From CAWAMR01 sp963783095 (GTDB lineage: Bacteria > Planctomycetota > Planctomycetia > Gemmatales > Gemmataceae), in assembly GCA_963783095.1 (NCBI GenBank), contig CAWAMR010000002.1, forward strand, positions 1,550,001 through 1,614,000: 64,000 bases of DNA, in the 5' to 3' direction. Positions within the stretch are counted from its first letter, which is position 1, and each line of letters begins with the position of its first letter. A program made the position numbers and the translations under genes. Below, piece by piece: positions 45,425-54,073 of this stretch. Below the pieces are notes generated by a model. It saw only the letters and a list, made by a program, of their open reading frames with translations, was not told the DNA's origin and made no database searches.

Positions 45425-45500
45425 TCAAAACTGAAAACTGGACTCTGAACACTGTTTTATGGATTTCAGACTGACCACTGACCACTGATCACTGACCACT
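45425..45500. repeat. TGTTCAG-family relic, copy B5 (single orientation)
   Basis: ACTGAAAACTG, CTGAACACTG and then ACTGACCACTGACCACTGAT repeat without an inverted partner. The minus strand of its far end gives the stop (TGA, 45489-45491) and last residues (SGQ) of the agmatine deiminase gene. Confidence 0.7.
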
Positions 45501-46553
45501 AATTTCTTGTTGCGTCATGCAGTGCAGCGTTCCAAGTCCCCAGACCAGATCGACGGCGTGAATTCCCACGACCTTGCGATCCGGAAACATTTCCGCAAGG
45601 ATTCCCAGGGCAGTGCGGTCGTTGGGATCATTGAAGGTCGGTACCAGAACGATTCCGTTGGCGATGTAGAAATTCGCATAACTCGCCGGGAGTCGTTGAC
45701 CATCAAAAATCAACGGAACAGGCATCGGGAGCTGGACCACTTCCAAATGTCGATCGTTCAGATCGGTCATCCCCTTGAGGCGATCGAGGTTTTCTTGCAA
45801 TGGCCGATAGTTTGGATCGGCTGCATTTGCCTCAACGACCGTAACCACCGTTCGTGGATTCACGAAACGCGCCAGGTCGTCGATGTGACCGTGTGTGTCG
45901 TCGCCTACAATTCCTCGATTGAGCCAGAGCACTTTCTTTACGCCCAGGTACTGATCAAAGATTCTCTCTAAATCGGTTCTGCTCAGACCGGGATTGCGCG
46001 CCTGCACATCGCTCAAGAGGCATTCTTCGGTCGTCAAAAGCAATCCCTGCCCATTGACATCGATACTGCCGCCTTCCAGCACCACTCGCTTGTCGTTCCA
46101 GATGGGCCGCCAGGACGGCAGCTTCAGCGATTTCGCAAGTTTCGCGGGAACGGCATCGTCTTTCTTACAGTTTGGATATTTTGCCCAGCCTGTGAATTGC
46201 CAGTCCAGAAACGCTTTCTTGCCGTTGGATCCGACCAGGAAAATGGGGCCGAAGTCGCGCACCCAAACGCGGTCGGTCGGCAATTGCCAAAAGCGAACTT
46301 GCGATAAATCGACCATCGCCCGTTGCAGAATGCGCATGGCTCGCTTTTGAGCCGTCGCGTTGTTGATGAGAATGTTGACGATCTCATGAGTATGAAGATG
46401 TCGAACAATTTCTGCATAGACCCAGGGAATTGGGGCGATTTTACCCGGCCAATCGGAGCGTTGATGGGGCCAGGCAATCCAGGTGCTAAGGTGAGGCTCC
46501 CACTCGGCGGGCATTCGATATTCGGGCGCAGGATACGTCGGCGCGACTGGCAT
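45489..46553 (-). CDS. aguA: Agmatine deiminase
   Basis: Hydrolyses agmatine to N-carbamoylputrescine plus ammonia, a step of putrescine synthesis. 354 residues of the peptidyl-arginine-deiminase superfamily. Signature residues: MPAEWEPHLSTWIAWPH at the start, DRVWVRDFGPIF, HGHIDDLARF, NFYIANGIVLVPTF, and the catalytic Cys in LGTLHCMTQQ. I use ATG 46553 (MPVAPTYPAP), with GGTGA at -12; the longer frame upstream is non-coding in character. The C-terminus is altered by the repeat. Confidence 0.92.
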   Translation of the reverse strand: MPVAPTYPAPEYRMPAEWEPHLSTWIAWPHQRSDWPGKIAPIPWVYAEIVRHLHTHEIVNILINNATAQKRAMRILQRAMVDLSQVRFWQLPTDRVWVRDFGPIFLVGSNGKKAFLDWQFTGWAKYPNCKKDDAVPAKLAKSLKLPSWRPIWNDKRVVLEGGSIDVNGQGLLLTTEECLLSDVQARNPGLSRTDLERIFDQYLGVKKVLWLNRGIVGDDTHGHIDDLARFVNPRTVVTVVEANAADPNYRPLQENLDRLKGMTDLNDRHLEVVQLPMPVPLIFDGQRLPASYANFYIANGIVLVPTFNDPNDRTALGILAEMFPDRKVVGIHAVDLVWGLGTLHCMTQQEISGQ

Positions 46554-46822
46554 ATTCTTGTCACCACAGAATTCTACGGGAGCAAAGGAAGGTCCGATCG
46601 TTTCGGTGTGCGGGAAGGCTCTCGACAAGTTGCCCACGCGAAAAACGTCACTTTTTTGGCAAACTAATTTGTTTATGCAGAATATTCCTACTAAGCTGCC
46701 AATAGGAACACCAGATTCTCCTCCGATCTCCGGTGGAGAATCAAAAGAGTTCTGACGCCGGCAAGCTTTTCGCACAGGGATGGCAACCTCGCAACTCTGC
46801 GGGTGGACGGGGGCTGAGTCTG

Positions 46823-47242
46823 ATGGCAACATCTCACACGATTCTAGTGATCGATGACGACGAGAACATTCGGGACGATCTTCAGATCGTTCTCGAAGAT
46901 CACGGTTACCTTGTTCTCACAGCCAAGGACGGTGCAACCGGTTTGAAGATGGCCCGCAACGACGCGCCGAATCTGGTGATCCTCGACATGATGATGCCGC
47001 GCATGAGCGGTTTTGTGGTACTGGAACATCTCAAAGAACAAGGCCAACGTCAACTTCCCGTTATCATGATGACCGGCAACGAAAGCGATTGTCAACGAAG
47101 TTACGCGGAATTCCTGGGAGTGGACGCCTATCTCTACAAACCGGTTCGCGCCGGGGAGTTGATGACCCATTTGCTTCGGCTCTGTCCACCCCCGATCGCT
47201 CCACGCGGCTACGCGACCCCGCTTCCGGACGGGACAGTTTGA
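46823..47242 (+). CDS. Single-domain response regulator
   Basis: A 139-residue receiver. Acid pocket D11-D13 (VIDDDE), phospho-acceptor D55 (LVILDMMMP), T84 in MMTGN and K106 in YLYKP. No output domain; it ends after the last helix plus a short Pro-rich tail. Probably a phosphorelay intermediate or chemotaxis-like effector. Start ATG 46823 with a GGGGGCTGAGTC context, so the ribosome site is weak. Divergent from agmatine deiminase. Confidence 0.9.
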   Translation: MATSHTILVIDDDENIRDDLQIVLEDHGYLVLTAKDGATGLKMARNDAPNLVILDMMMPRMSGFVVLEHLKEQGQRQLPVIMMTGNESDCQRSYAEFLGVDAYLYKPVRAGELMTHLLRLCPPPIAPRGYATPLPDGTV

Positions 47243-47432
47243 TTCAATGGCTAGAACATCCGATTCGTCGAAGGGTGGCCTTCCCAGATCTCGGGCAAGA
47301 CCTCGAACACCAATAAGTGAAGAACCGAGCAAACCATTTGGGGGTTGATTGCCACTTCCTACCTTCGCCCAATAGGCTAGCCTCATCTCGTAAGCCTCCT
47401 CTTATCTTCGGATTTCTCCTGGGGCAACTTCC

Positions 47433-48437
47433 ATGGCCGAATTGCGCTTGAGAACATTGGTTTTCGCAAGTCTGATGCTTCCCGTCGGTGTTGCCATCTC
47501 TCAGGAAAAAAAAGAACCACCAAATGAGAAAGAGGAACCGAAATCGAATATGCCAAAACCACTGATTGTCCCGTTTACGGAAGCAGAGGGGAAACAGGCG
47601 CGAACCGCCTGGGCAAGATATCTGAAAGCAGAAGAGACTCTCTCGTTGGATCTGGGCAAAGAGGTAAAGTTGGAATTAATGCTGATCCCGCCAGGAATCT
47701 TCATGATGGGTTCCTCCAAAGCGGAGCAAGACTTCATCGTCAACAAGGTGAACGCTGGGAAACGCCCCAGTCTTCTGGATGGGGAGGGGTATGTCGAACT
47801 CAGACTCACCCGACCTTATTACATGGCAAAAACCGAGATTTCTCAGCGCCAGTACGAAGCGCTGGGGTTGGAAAATCACAGTCGATTTCAGGGGCCTGAC
47901 TTGCCTGCGGAAGATGTCAGTTGGGATGATGCCCAGGACTGGATAAGAGCAGCGGATCAGAAGGTAACCATTCCCCTCGCTCTGAAAGAGAGAGGCTATC
48001 ACTTTCGATTGCCTCGCGAAGCACAATGGGAATACGCTTGCCGCGCAGGTACGACAACTGCTTTTTCTTTTGGGGATAAGTTCAACGGTGACCTCGCCAA
48101 TTGCGATGGGAGTTTCAGGCCCTATGGAACCGATCAGAAGGGACCCAATCTGCAAAAAACCACTCCGGTCGGCAGCAACAAATATAAACCGAACAACTTT
48201 GGGCTCCATGACATGCACGGAAATGTGCAGGAATGGGTTCACGATCTCTACGGGAAATATGACACCGTCAATTTTGAGGGTGCGATCATCTATTTCAGCG
48301 AAAAGAACCTTCGAGTAGCTCGTGGGGGTGCGTGGTCGTCCATGCCGGAGTATTGCCGCTCCGCTTCACGCTACATGAATCCACAGTCGGGTCGCGGGGG
48401 TGGGTTCGGGTTCCGAGTCTGTCTTCGTCGAGATTGA
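47433..48437 (+). CDS. Exported formylglycine-generating-enzyme/sulfatase-modifying domain protein
   Basis: A 334-residue protein with a signal peptide (LRTLVFASLMLPVGVAIS), a charged Pro/Lys linker, then the SUMF1/FGE fold: LELMLIPPGIFMMGSSKAEQD, YYMAKTEISQRQYEAL, FRLPREAQWEYACRAGTTTAFSFGD, FGLHDMHGNVQEWVHDLYGKY, RVARGGAWSSMPEYCRSASRY, FGFRVCLRRD. True FGEs have a catalytic cysteine pair in the last region; here I see only scattered cysteines, so it may bind or be a structural homologue. Confidence 0.82.
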   Translation: MAELRLRTLVFASLMLPVGVAISQEKKEPPNEKEEPKSNMPKPLIVPFTEAEGKQARTAWARYLKAEETLSLDLGKEVKLELMLIPPGIFMMGSSKAEQDFIVNKVNAGKRPSLLDGEGYVELRLTRPYYMAKTEISQRQYEALGLENHSRFQGPDLPAEDVSWDDAQDWIRAADQKVTIPLALKERGYHFRLPREAQWEYACRAGTTTAFSFGDKFNGDLANCDGSFRPYGTDQKGPNLQKTTPVGSNKYKPNNFGLHDMHGNVQEWVHDLYGKYDTVNFEGAIIYFSEKNLRVARGGAWSSMPEYCRSASRYMNPQSGRGGGFGFRVCLRRD

Positions 48438-48586
48438 TAAATAACGTAAATAACGATTTTCGCTTGCAGTTTCGATCCGATAAGCATAAGCTGTAAGGTG
48501 AAAGCCTGCCGTAGAGTGGGTTCCGAAGACTTCACCCATCCTACTCATTCATTCCCACCTTCCCTACCTGTAGGGGTACTCCTGCC

Positions 48587-49937
48587 ATGCTTACCATTTT
48601 CGGCAAACCGCAACGATATTGTGATGGTGTTTCGCGCCGTGGTTTCCTCAAGATTGGTGCCTTCTCCTTTGGTGCCGTCAATTGGACACTCGCGGATGTG
48701 CTTCGCGCTGAAGCCAGCGCCCCTAAAACGACTACCTCCCACAAAGCGATAATCAACATCTTCCTGGGCGGCGGCCCGCCCCACCAGGATATGTGGGAGA
48801 TCAAAACCGAAGCACCGCCCGAAATTCGCGGTGAGTTCAAGCCGATTAGCACGAAAGTGCCCGGCATTCAGATTGGCGAATGCTTCCCCAAGATCGCGGC
48901 AATGGCCGATAAGTTTGCCTTCGTGCGTTCGTTGGTGGGTGCTCGCGGTGGTCACGATGCCGTTCAGTGCATGACGGGGCGCGAAGGAGTCGGCCTTCCG
49001 TACTATGGGCGGCTGGCCGAGCATGGGAGCGATTCTCTCGAAACTCTTTGGGCAGGTAGACCCTTCGGTGCCGGCGTTCGTCGGTCTGGCGGCCAAGACA
49101 CAACACATGCCCTGGTCGGATTGCGGCAGGCCCGGTTTTCTCGGCTCCGCACACGCTGCGTTCAAGCCCGAAGGGCCGGACATGGCCAACATGAAACTCA
49201 ACGGGATCAACAAGGAACAACTCGGCGATCGGAAACTTCTCCTCGCCAGATTTGACCAATTGAAAAGAGAGATCGACACCAACGGTGCCGTGCGCGGATC
49301 GGATGCGGCAACCGAGCGAGCGCTGGGCGTGCTGACTTCCAGTAAATTGCTCGAAGCGTTGGATGTATCGAAGGAGCCTGAAAAACTTCGCGCCCGCTAT
49401 GGCGACGGCAAGCCGTACAAGTTCCAGTACGATGGTGCCCCGACGGTAAACGATCAGTTTCTCATCGCGCGGCGATTGGTCGAAGCCGGCGCTCGTTGTG
49501 TGACGATGTCGTTCGGGCGCTGGGATAGCCACGGGAAAAACTTCGATCTGGTTCGGGACCACGGCACAAAACTGGATCAGGGTTTGACCGCGCTGGTGGA
49601 AGATCTCGAAGTGCGCGGTATGCTTCAAGACGTGACTGTGATTGCCTGGGGCGAATTCGGACGAACGCCGCGCATCAACAAGGATGCGGGCCGGGATCAC
49701 TGGCCGCAAGTGAGCTGTGCGATTCTTGCAGGCGGCGGAATCAAGGCCGGGCAGGCGATTGGCTCAACCAATCGACTGGGCGAGCATGCCAAGGATCGGC
49801 CCGTCAGCTTTGCCGATATGCACGCGACGCTCTGGGAATCGATGGGGATCAACCCGGATCTGAACGCGATTCTCGACCCGGCCGGCCGGCCGCAACACCT
49901 TGTTGATGGCGGTAGGGCAATCCGGGAATTGGTATGA
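48587..49937 (+). pseudogene. DUF1501 Tat-exported protein, split by a frameshift
   Basis: The first frame (48587-about 48990) has a Tat signal (SRRGFLKIGAFSFGAVNWTLA) and INIFLGGGPPHQDMWEIKTEAPPEIRGEFKPI, GARGGHDAVQCMTGR. The second (from about 48990 to 49937) continues GGWPSMGAILSKLFGQVDPSVPAFVGLA ... IAWGEFGRTPRINKDAGRDHWPQVSCAILAGGGIKAGQAIGSTNRLGEHA, the conserved DUF1501 end. The two frames join near 48985-49005. DUF1501 proteins are exported planctomycete proteins, often encoded with DUF1549/DUF1553 genes, which are not present here. Confidence 0.85.
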
Positions 49938-49951
49938 ATGGGAAATCTGTC

Positions 49952-50021
49952 CGCGACACCAACCCGAAGCGTAAGCGAGGTAAGGAGTTAAACCTCGCTT
50001 ACGCTTCGGGTTGGTGTCGCG
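49952..50021. repeat. Perfect 30-bp inverted repeat with a 10-nt loop
   Basis: 49952-49981 is exactly complementary to 49992-50021 (CGCGACACCAACCCGAAGCG continuing TAAGCGAGGT). It begins 14 bp after the DUF1501 stop. No poly-T tract follows, so it is not a typical terminator. Confidence 0.93.
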
Positions 50022-50129
50022 CGATTGTTACTCGTCTTCGAGCCATGCCGAAAAAAAACGAGTGTTGGCCCTTGCCATTCGCCGATTTGTGGTGTTAGGA
50101 TAATAGGTGTTGGAAAACACCTGCCATTC

Positions 50130-50186
50130 GAGGTTACCTTCAACCTCGCGAATCTTTGATCTGCCGATGAGGTTACCTTCAACCTC
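50130..50186 (+). promoter_or_regulatory. Two operator-like palindromes upstream of tatA1
   Basis: Two copies of GAGGTTACCTTCAACCTC (50130-50147 and 50169-50186), each with GAGGTT and AACCTC half-sites around a 6-bp spacer. Start-to-start spacing is 39 bp. Position 40-96 bp before the tatA1 start suits a regulator or an mRNA leader structure. Inference. Confidence 0.55.
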
Positions 50187-50225
50187 CTCTGTATCTCGAC
50201 CACTTTCCTATGAGGAGGAAAACGT

Positions 50226-50534
50226 ATGTTATTTGGATTCTTACCTAGCTTGGGCGGCGGCGAAATTGTCCTGCTGCTGGTTTTGGGCGTTCTTCTATTC
50301 GGGCGCAAGTTACCCGAACTCGGGCGATCGGTCGGCAAGACGTTCGTCGAGTTCAAAAAGGGCGTCAAGGGGATGGAAGACGAAGTGGAAAGCGCCGGCG
50401 CGAGTGGTGGAAGTCGGACCGCCGCGGAGCCGGAACCGGTTCGTCCGCCGCAGCGTGTGACGGCCTCGGCACCGAAATTCGACGATGCCCCGGCAACACC
50501 CAACACGACCCCGGCACTGCCGCCGAAGGTTTGA
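50226..50534 (+). CDS. tatA: Sec-independent translocase subunit TatA, copy 1
   Basis: Small subunit of the twin-arginine translocase. 102 residues: N-terminal helix (GGGEIVLLLVLGVLLFGRKLPELG), the conserved FGRKLPELG hinge and amphipathic helix (SVGKTFVEFKKGVKGMEDEVESA), then a Pro/Ala-rich tail. ATG 50226, preceded by GAGGAGGAAAACGT. Tandem duplicate of the next gene; the last 60 residues are identical apart from three changes. Near a Tat substrate (DUF1501). Confidence 0.9.
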   Translation: MLFGFLPSLGGGEIVLLLVLGVLLFGRKLPELGRSVGKTFVEFKKGVKGMEDEVESAGASGGSRTAAEPEPVRPPQRVTASAPKFDDAPATPNTTPALPPKV

Positions 50535-50582
50535 TCTCCTGAAAAACACGAAAAGTAGATGTCTTTCAACATCGCCCCTTTC

Positions 50583-50639
50583 GAGGTTACCTTCAACCTT
50601 GTGGTTTTTTGATCTGCTGATGGGGTTACCTTCGGCCTC
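50583..50639 (+). promoter_or_regulatory. Two operator-like palindromes upstream of tatA2
   Basis: Same layout as for tatA1: GAGGTTACCTTCAACCTT (50583-50600) and GGGGTTACCTTCGGCCTC (50622-50639), spacing 39 bp. The second site has lost two half-site bases; the centre ACCTTC is kept in all four sites. Confidence 0.5.
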
Positions 50640-50680
50640 CTCTGTACTGTTCCATGACTTTCCTACGAGGAGGAAGCCGA

Positions 50681-50989
50681 ATGTTGTTAGGATTTTTACC
50701 CAGTCTGGGCGGCGGTGAAATTGTCCTGCTTTTGGTGCTTGGCATCCTATTGTTCGGGCGCAAATTGCCCGAACTGGGGCGAATCTTTGGCAGAACGGTC
50801 ACCCAGTTCAAAATGGGCGTGAAGGGGATCGAAGATGAAGTGGAAAGCGCCGGCGCGAGCGGGGCAAGTCGGACCGCCGGGGAGCCGGAACCGGTTCGTC
50901 CGCCGCAGCGTGTGACGGCCTCGGCACCGAAATTCGACGATGCCCCGGCAACACCCAACACGACCCCGGCACTGCCGCCGAAGGTTTGA
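50681..50989 (+). CDS. tatA: Sec-independent translocase subunit TatA, copy 2
   Basis: 102 residues, same design as copy 1: GGGEIVLLLVLGILLFGRKLPELG, amphipathic helix IFGRTVTQFKMGVKGIEDEVESA and the same Pro/Ala tail ending ALPPKV. GAGGAGG precedes ATG 50681. The duplication unit is about 455 bp and includes the upstream palindromes. The amphipathic helix differs most (Met in place of Lys-Lys), so the copies may have separate roles, as TatA and TatE. A terminator follows. Confidence 0.9.
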   Translation: MLLGFLPSLGGGEIVLLLVLGILLFGRKLPELGRIFGRTVTQFKMGVKGIEDEVESAGASGASRTAGEPEPVRPPQRVTASAPKFDDAPATPNTTPALPPKV

Positions 50990-51014
50990 TCTCTCGACAG
51001 TGCGAAAAAAAAAT

Positions 51015-51056
51015 GAAGAGGGAGATGAACCTATTCATCTGCCTCTTCTCTTTTTT
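51015..51056 (+). terminator. Rho-independent terminator after tatA2
   Basis: GAAGAGGGAGATGAA (51015-51029) pairs with TTCATCTGCCTCTTC (51034-51048) with one mismatch, 4-nt loop, followed by TCTTTTTT. Between tatA2 and the tRNA. Confidence 0.85.
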
Positions 51057-51086
51057 GATAGCGTTGGTATATTTCACCATCGCAAC

Positions 51087-51158
51087 GGGCGTTTAACTCA
51101 GCGGTAGAGTGCCATCCTCACACGGTGGAAGTCACTGGTTCGAATCCAGTAACGCCCA
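51087..51158 (+). tRNA. tRNA-Val (anticodon CAC)
   Basis: 72 nt. Acceptor GGGCGTT/AACGCCC, D arm ACTC...GAGT, anticodon arm CCATC-CTCACAC-GGTGG with CAC at the loop centre (codon GUG), and T arm ACTGG-TTCGAAT-CCAGT. No CCA encoded. Short variable loop (AAGTC). Confidence 0.95.
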
Positions 51159-51286
51159 TTCTAGATCCTTTTCAGATTCGCACCTTTCCCGGTTTGCAAA
51201 GGAACTAAAATGTCATCCAACGCGTTACGGTGATTCAAGCAAAGGCAAGAGCGATTTCAGGCGCAGTACGGGAACGACAACGCCAT

Positions 51287-51817
51287 TCAATTTTTGCGAA
51301 ACAATCTCCGAATTATCGGTTCCGCCTTAATGGGATTTGCAGTGTTTTTGGGTGGTTCGGCAAATGCCCTTTGTGGGGTTGCCAGTATCATATCGGCAGG
51401 TTTCGAAGCAGGATCTACAACAGACCTGCCCCGAAATCCAAAGGGGGGTTTGAAGCCATCGAGCCAAACCCACAAATGAAAGATATTGTTTGCGTCAAGC
51501 AAGTCTTCTTCAGCAGGGTAAATCTCGACACCGCAACACTCTTCGCCGCATAGTTGGTTTTTGAAGGCTTGCATAATCCGCCAGTCATGTAGCGGGGCAT
51601 CGGCAAGAGGTATAATGGAAAGCCAAGCCATAGGATGATCGACGTTCGAATCCCAACCTTTCGCCAGTTTCACCTTGTATTGACGGTTCTCGCTTACCCA
51701 GATTGTTTGTAATCCAAAGGGTCGTTCAATTTCGCCAACTTGATGCAAGGTAAGTTTTTCAGATTGTGGAACAGACTCAACAGCCTTTAACCACTTATCA
51801 TTTTCTAGTTCGTTCAT
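51287..51817 (-). CDS. DUF7694-like hypothetical protein
   Basis: A 176-residue protein. The central part LTLHQVGEIERPFGLQTIWVSENRQYKVKLAKGW...MAWLSIIPLADAPLHDWRIMQAFKNQLCGEECCGVEIYPAEEDLLDANNIFHLWVW fits the small DUF7694 fold known by its HDWR and YHLW motifs. Start 51817 (MNELENDKW) with AGAGA upstream; the longer open frame is the shadow of a palindromic repeat. Function unknown. Confidence 0.7.
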   Translation of the reverse strand: MNELENDKWLKAVESVPQSEKLTLHQVGEIERPFGLQTIWVSENRQYKVKLAKGWDSNVDHPMAWLSIIPLADAPLHDWRIMQAFKNQLCGEECCGVEIYPAEEDLLDANNIFHLWVWLDGFKPPFGFRGRSVVDPASKPADMILATPQRAFAEPPKNTANPIKAEPIIRRLFRKN

Positions 51818-51858
51818 TTGCGATCTCTTGAAACATGCCCGGTATCTTCGGGGTGTAA

Positions 51859-51964
51859 CCAGATTCTCTGGGGGGCATCGTCGTAGCGGCGGCATCCTGC
51901 CGCCGTCTGCAACCTCCCGGCGGCAGGATGCCGCCGCTACGACGATGCCCCCCAGAGAATCTGG
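51859..51964. repeat. Perfect 46-bp inverted repeat with a 14-nt loop
   Basis: 51859-51904 is exactly complementary to 51919-51964. The arm holds CCAGATTCTCTGGGGGGCAT and the GC-rich CGGCGGCATCCTGCCGCC. It lies 42 bp upstream of the DUF7694 gene start. No T tract. One of two long perfect palindromes in the window. Confidence 0.95.
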
Positions 51965-52089
51965 CTGCACCCTATCTTCCCAGGCTGTCTATGCTGAAAA
52001 CGGAATCTTTTGTATCTGGTTATGGAAGGGCGCTGAGGTTGAGTATATGTCTTCCATTGGCAGATTCGATGATGGTTCTCTATCTGCCT

Positions 52090-52548
52090 CTAACCTCCCG
52101 CGCATGCCTCAAGCATCCCATTCAACGGCTCCGGGTCGGCGAGGCGATGATCGTTGCCGATCTCGACAAGGGTCGCAGTTGGCAGGCCGCTGTTCTTGAC
52201 CAACTCCTCGGAATCGTCAAATGGGATCACGTCGTCGGCCCGGCTATGGAGGATCACGCTGCCGGGTTTCACGGTTGTTGCCGTCCCCCACTTCTTCCAG
52301 GCCGGGCATAACAATACGAGGCAGGCTGTGCTGCTTTCAATATTCATCGCCACGGCCCCGCCTCGACTCGAGCCAACAACAACTTCGGGCCGGTGTTTGT
52401 CGAACTCGCTCTGAGCAATCCTGACGGCCTCGTCAAAGTCATCGTCGGGCAAAACGGGATTGATGACCTCATGGCCGTGGTCCTTGAGGTAAGTCGGCTT
52501 CACGCCGCCCGGGACCGAGTTCCAGCCGTGAAGGAAGAGGATTTTCAT
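52090..52548 (-). CDS. Small alpha/beta hydrolase (RBBP9/YdeN-like)
   Basis: 152 residues, the minimal serine-hydrolase fold. KILFLHGWNS (oxyanion loop), nucleophile elbow VVVGSSRGGAVAM (Ser), Asp in SRADDVIPF, and His in EIGNDHRLADPEPL complete the triad. Substrate unknown; RBBP9/YdeN relatives are small esterases. Start 52548 is within a run of possible codons; the ATG of MKILFLHG is the natural start. Confidence 0.8.
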   Translation of the reverse strand: MKILFLHGWNSVPGGVKPTYLKDHGHEVINPVLPDDDFDEAVRIAQSEFDKHRPEVVVGSSRGGAVAMNIESSTACLVLLCPAWKKWGTATTVKPGSVILHSRADDVIPFDDSEELVKNSGLPTATLVEIGNDHRLADPEPLNGMLEACAGG

Positions 52549-53157
52549 GTGTGGAATTGTCCTAAGCCGCTTCGTCACTTCAGGTTAATGACAATTCTAC
52601 AAGCAACTGGGCTCGATGTCGATAACTTCAAATTGCCCGTTGGAATATTGGTGTAAGTCAACGAAACAAGACAAGTATGTGTGGGGTACGCGAAGTTCTC
52701 ATGAATGCTTAATCTGTGTGAGAAAAATGAGAGTTCCGAAACGGCTAATTATCAATCCGTGCTATGCACCCAGCCAGGAGGATGGATGACTCTGAAGACC
52801 GATTCATCATTGGTCCAGCTACCGCAGTTCGCCGGTTCGTGGCAAGACGATACACGAATCGAATCGGGACTGTTTCTCCATTTCGTCCATTGGATGAACT
52901 GCTTGCCCAATTTCATCATAAACTCACTCACCCAACACAACCTACTCAGACAGTCCGGGTATAGTGATCACACTCGATCTCCGTTTCTTGTAAGTTCTGC
53001 TCGCTCTGAATCATCTCGCACATACTCGTGTGAGACATTCGTCCCTTGTTGTATTTTTTTCCCCCCACGGCACCCGGCCCTACGTACTGGTCTGTTCACC
53101 GCGAAAGACACAGTCTTCTCGTAGTGGTACGGGTGACAGTAAAAGGAGAGTCCCTTG
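52549..53157. other. Gene-free stretch upstream of the DUF1559 pseudopilin
   Basis: About 610 bp. A 139-codon frame (52705-53124) has no family, ribosome site or codon bias, so I do not call it. The pseudopilin ribosome site AAGGAGAG sits right before the gene. No hairpin of the listed families is seen; a promoter is expected but not located. Confidence 0.45.
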
Positions 53158-54024
53158 ATGCGGTCACAAAAGCGACACCCTGGTTTCACATTGATCGAAT
53201 TGTTGGTAGTCATTGCGATTATTGGAGTGCTCGTCAGTCTGCTCTTGCCGGCCGTGCAGAAGGCCCGGGAAGCCGCCAACCGAGCGAAGTGTCAGAACAA
53301 CCTCAAACAGCTAGGCCTCGCCTGTCACAATTACGATAGTGCAAACTATGGACTTCCGCCGACTCTTGGGTTTCAAAATCAAGCCGCACAGTCCGCAACT
53401 TCTCCCCAGGGCTCAACACTGTGGTTCCTTTTGCCCTACGTGGAGCAAAACCCGCTCTACATTAACAACAACGGAATCGGCGTTACTCTTAGTACGCTCA
53501 CGCCCAGTGCCGGTGCTTCCACTGTCATGAAGAATTTCTCTTGTCCGTCCGATCTGACTTATACCAGTTCGACTCCCTCCGGCGGAAGCTATCTCTCGAA
53601 TGGCCTCGTATTTGGTCCCGTTGGTGGTACGTCGCAAATCGGACGTTCGTTTACCGATGGAACCTCGAACACGATCATCTTTGCCGAAAGAAATAATGCG
53701 TGCGGGACTGGTGCAACTGCCCCCATTTACTGGGCTTATGAATCTGGAATGTGCGGCTACGCGCCCGGACTTGCCAACGCTGGTCCGCCACCGTTTTTCC
53801 CTCTGGGAACGCAGGTGGCGCTTCTGTTTCAACCCGGCCCAACATTAGCAAACTGCAACCCGATTTTGCCCGGTGGAATTCACGTCAGTGGAGCGATGAA
53901 TGTCGGACTTGGCGACGGCAGCGTTCGAACGCTCAGCGGCAGTTTGACGGCACCAACCTTCGGGGCCGCCCTTACGCCCGCGAGTGCTGATCTGCTTGGC
54001 CAAGATTGGGCGGTAAACAACTAA
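53158..54024 (+). CDS. DUF1559 pseudopilin-like exported protein
   Basis: A 288-residue protein with a type IV prepilin-like leader: RHPG/FTLIELLVVIAIIGVLVSLLLPAVQKAREAANRAKCQNNLKQLGLACHNYDSANYGLPP, which is the DUF1559 N-terminus of planctomycetes. C-terminal GAMNVGLGDGSVRTLSGSLT is the usual DUF1559 end. The body has repeated Ser/Thr/Gly beta-like stretches. Cleavage would be by the prepilin peptidase. Start ATG 53158 with AAGGAGA. Not part of a secretion cluster here. Confidence 0.92.
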   Translation: MRSQKRHPGFTLIELLVVIAIIGVLVSLLLPAVQKAREAANRAKCQNNLKQLGLACHNYDSANYGLPPTLGFQNQAAQSATSPQGSTLWFLLPYVEQNPLYINNNGIGVTLSTLTPSAGASTVMKNFSCPSDLTYTSSTPSGGSYLSNGLVFGPVGGTSQIGRSFTDGTSNTIIFAERNNACGTGATAPIYWAYESGMCGYAPGLANAGPPPFFPLGTQVALLFQPGPTLANCNPILPGGIHVSGAMNVGLGDGSVRTLSGSLTAPTFGAALTPASADLLGQDWAVNN

Positions 54025-54073
54025 GCCGGGTCTTATCAGATTTGGTTCCAGGCATTCGCTCTTTGCTTTCCGC

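Noticed and set aside
52705..53124. 139-codon frame before the pseudopilin
   Set aside because: No family or ribosome site and irregular composition; likely chance.
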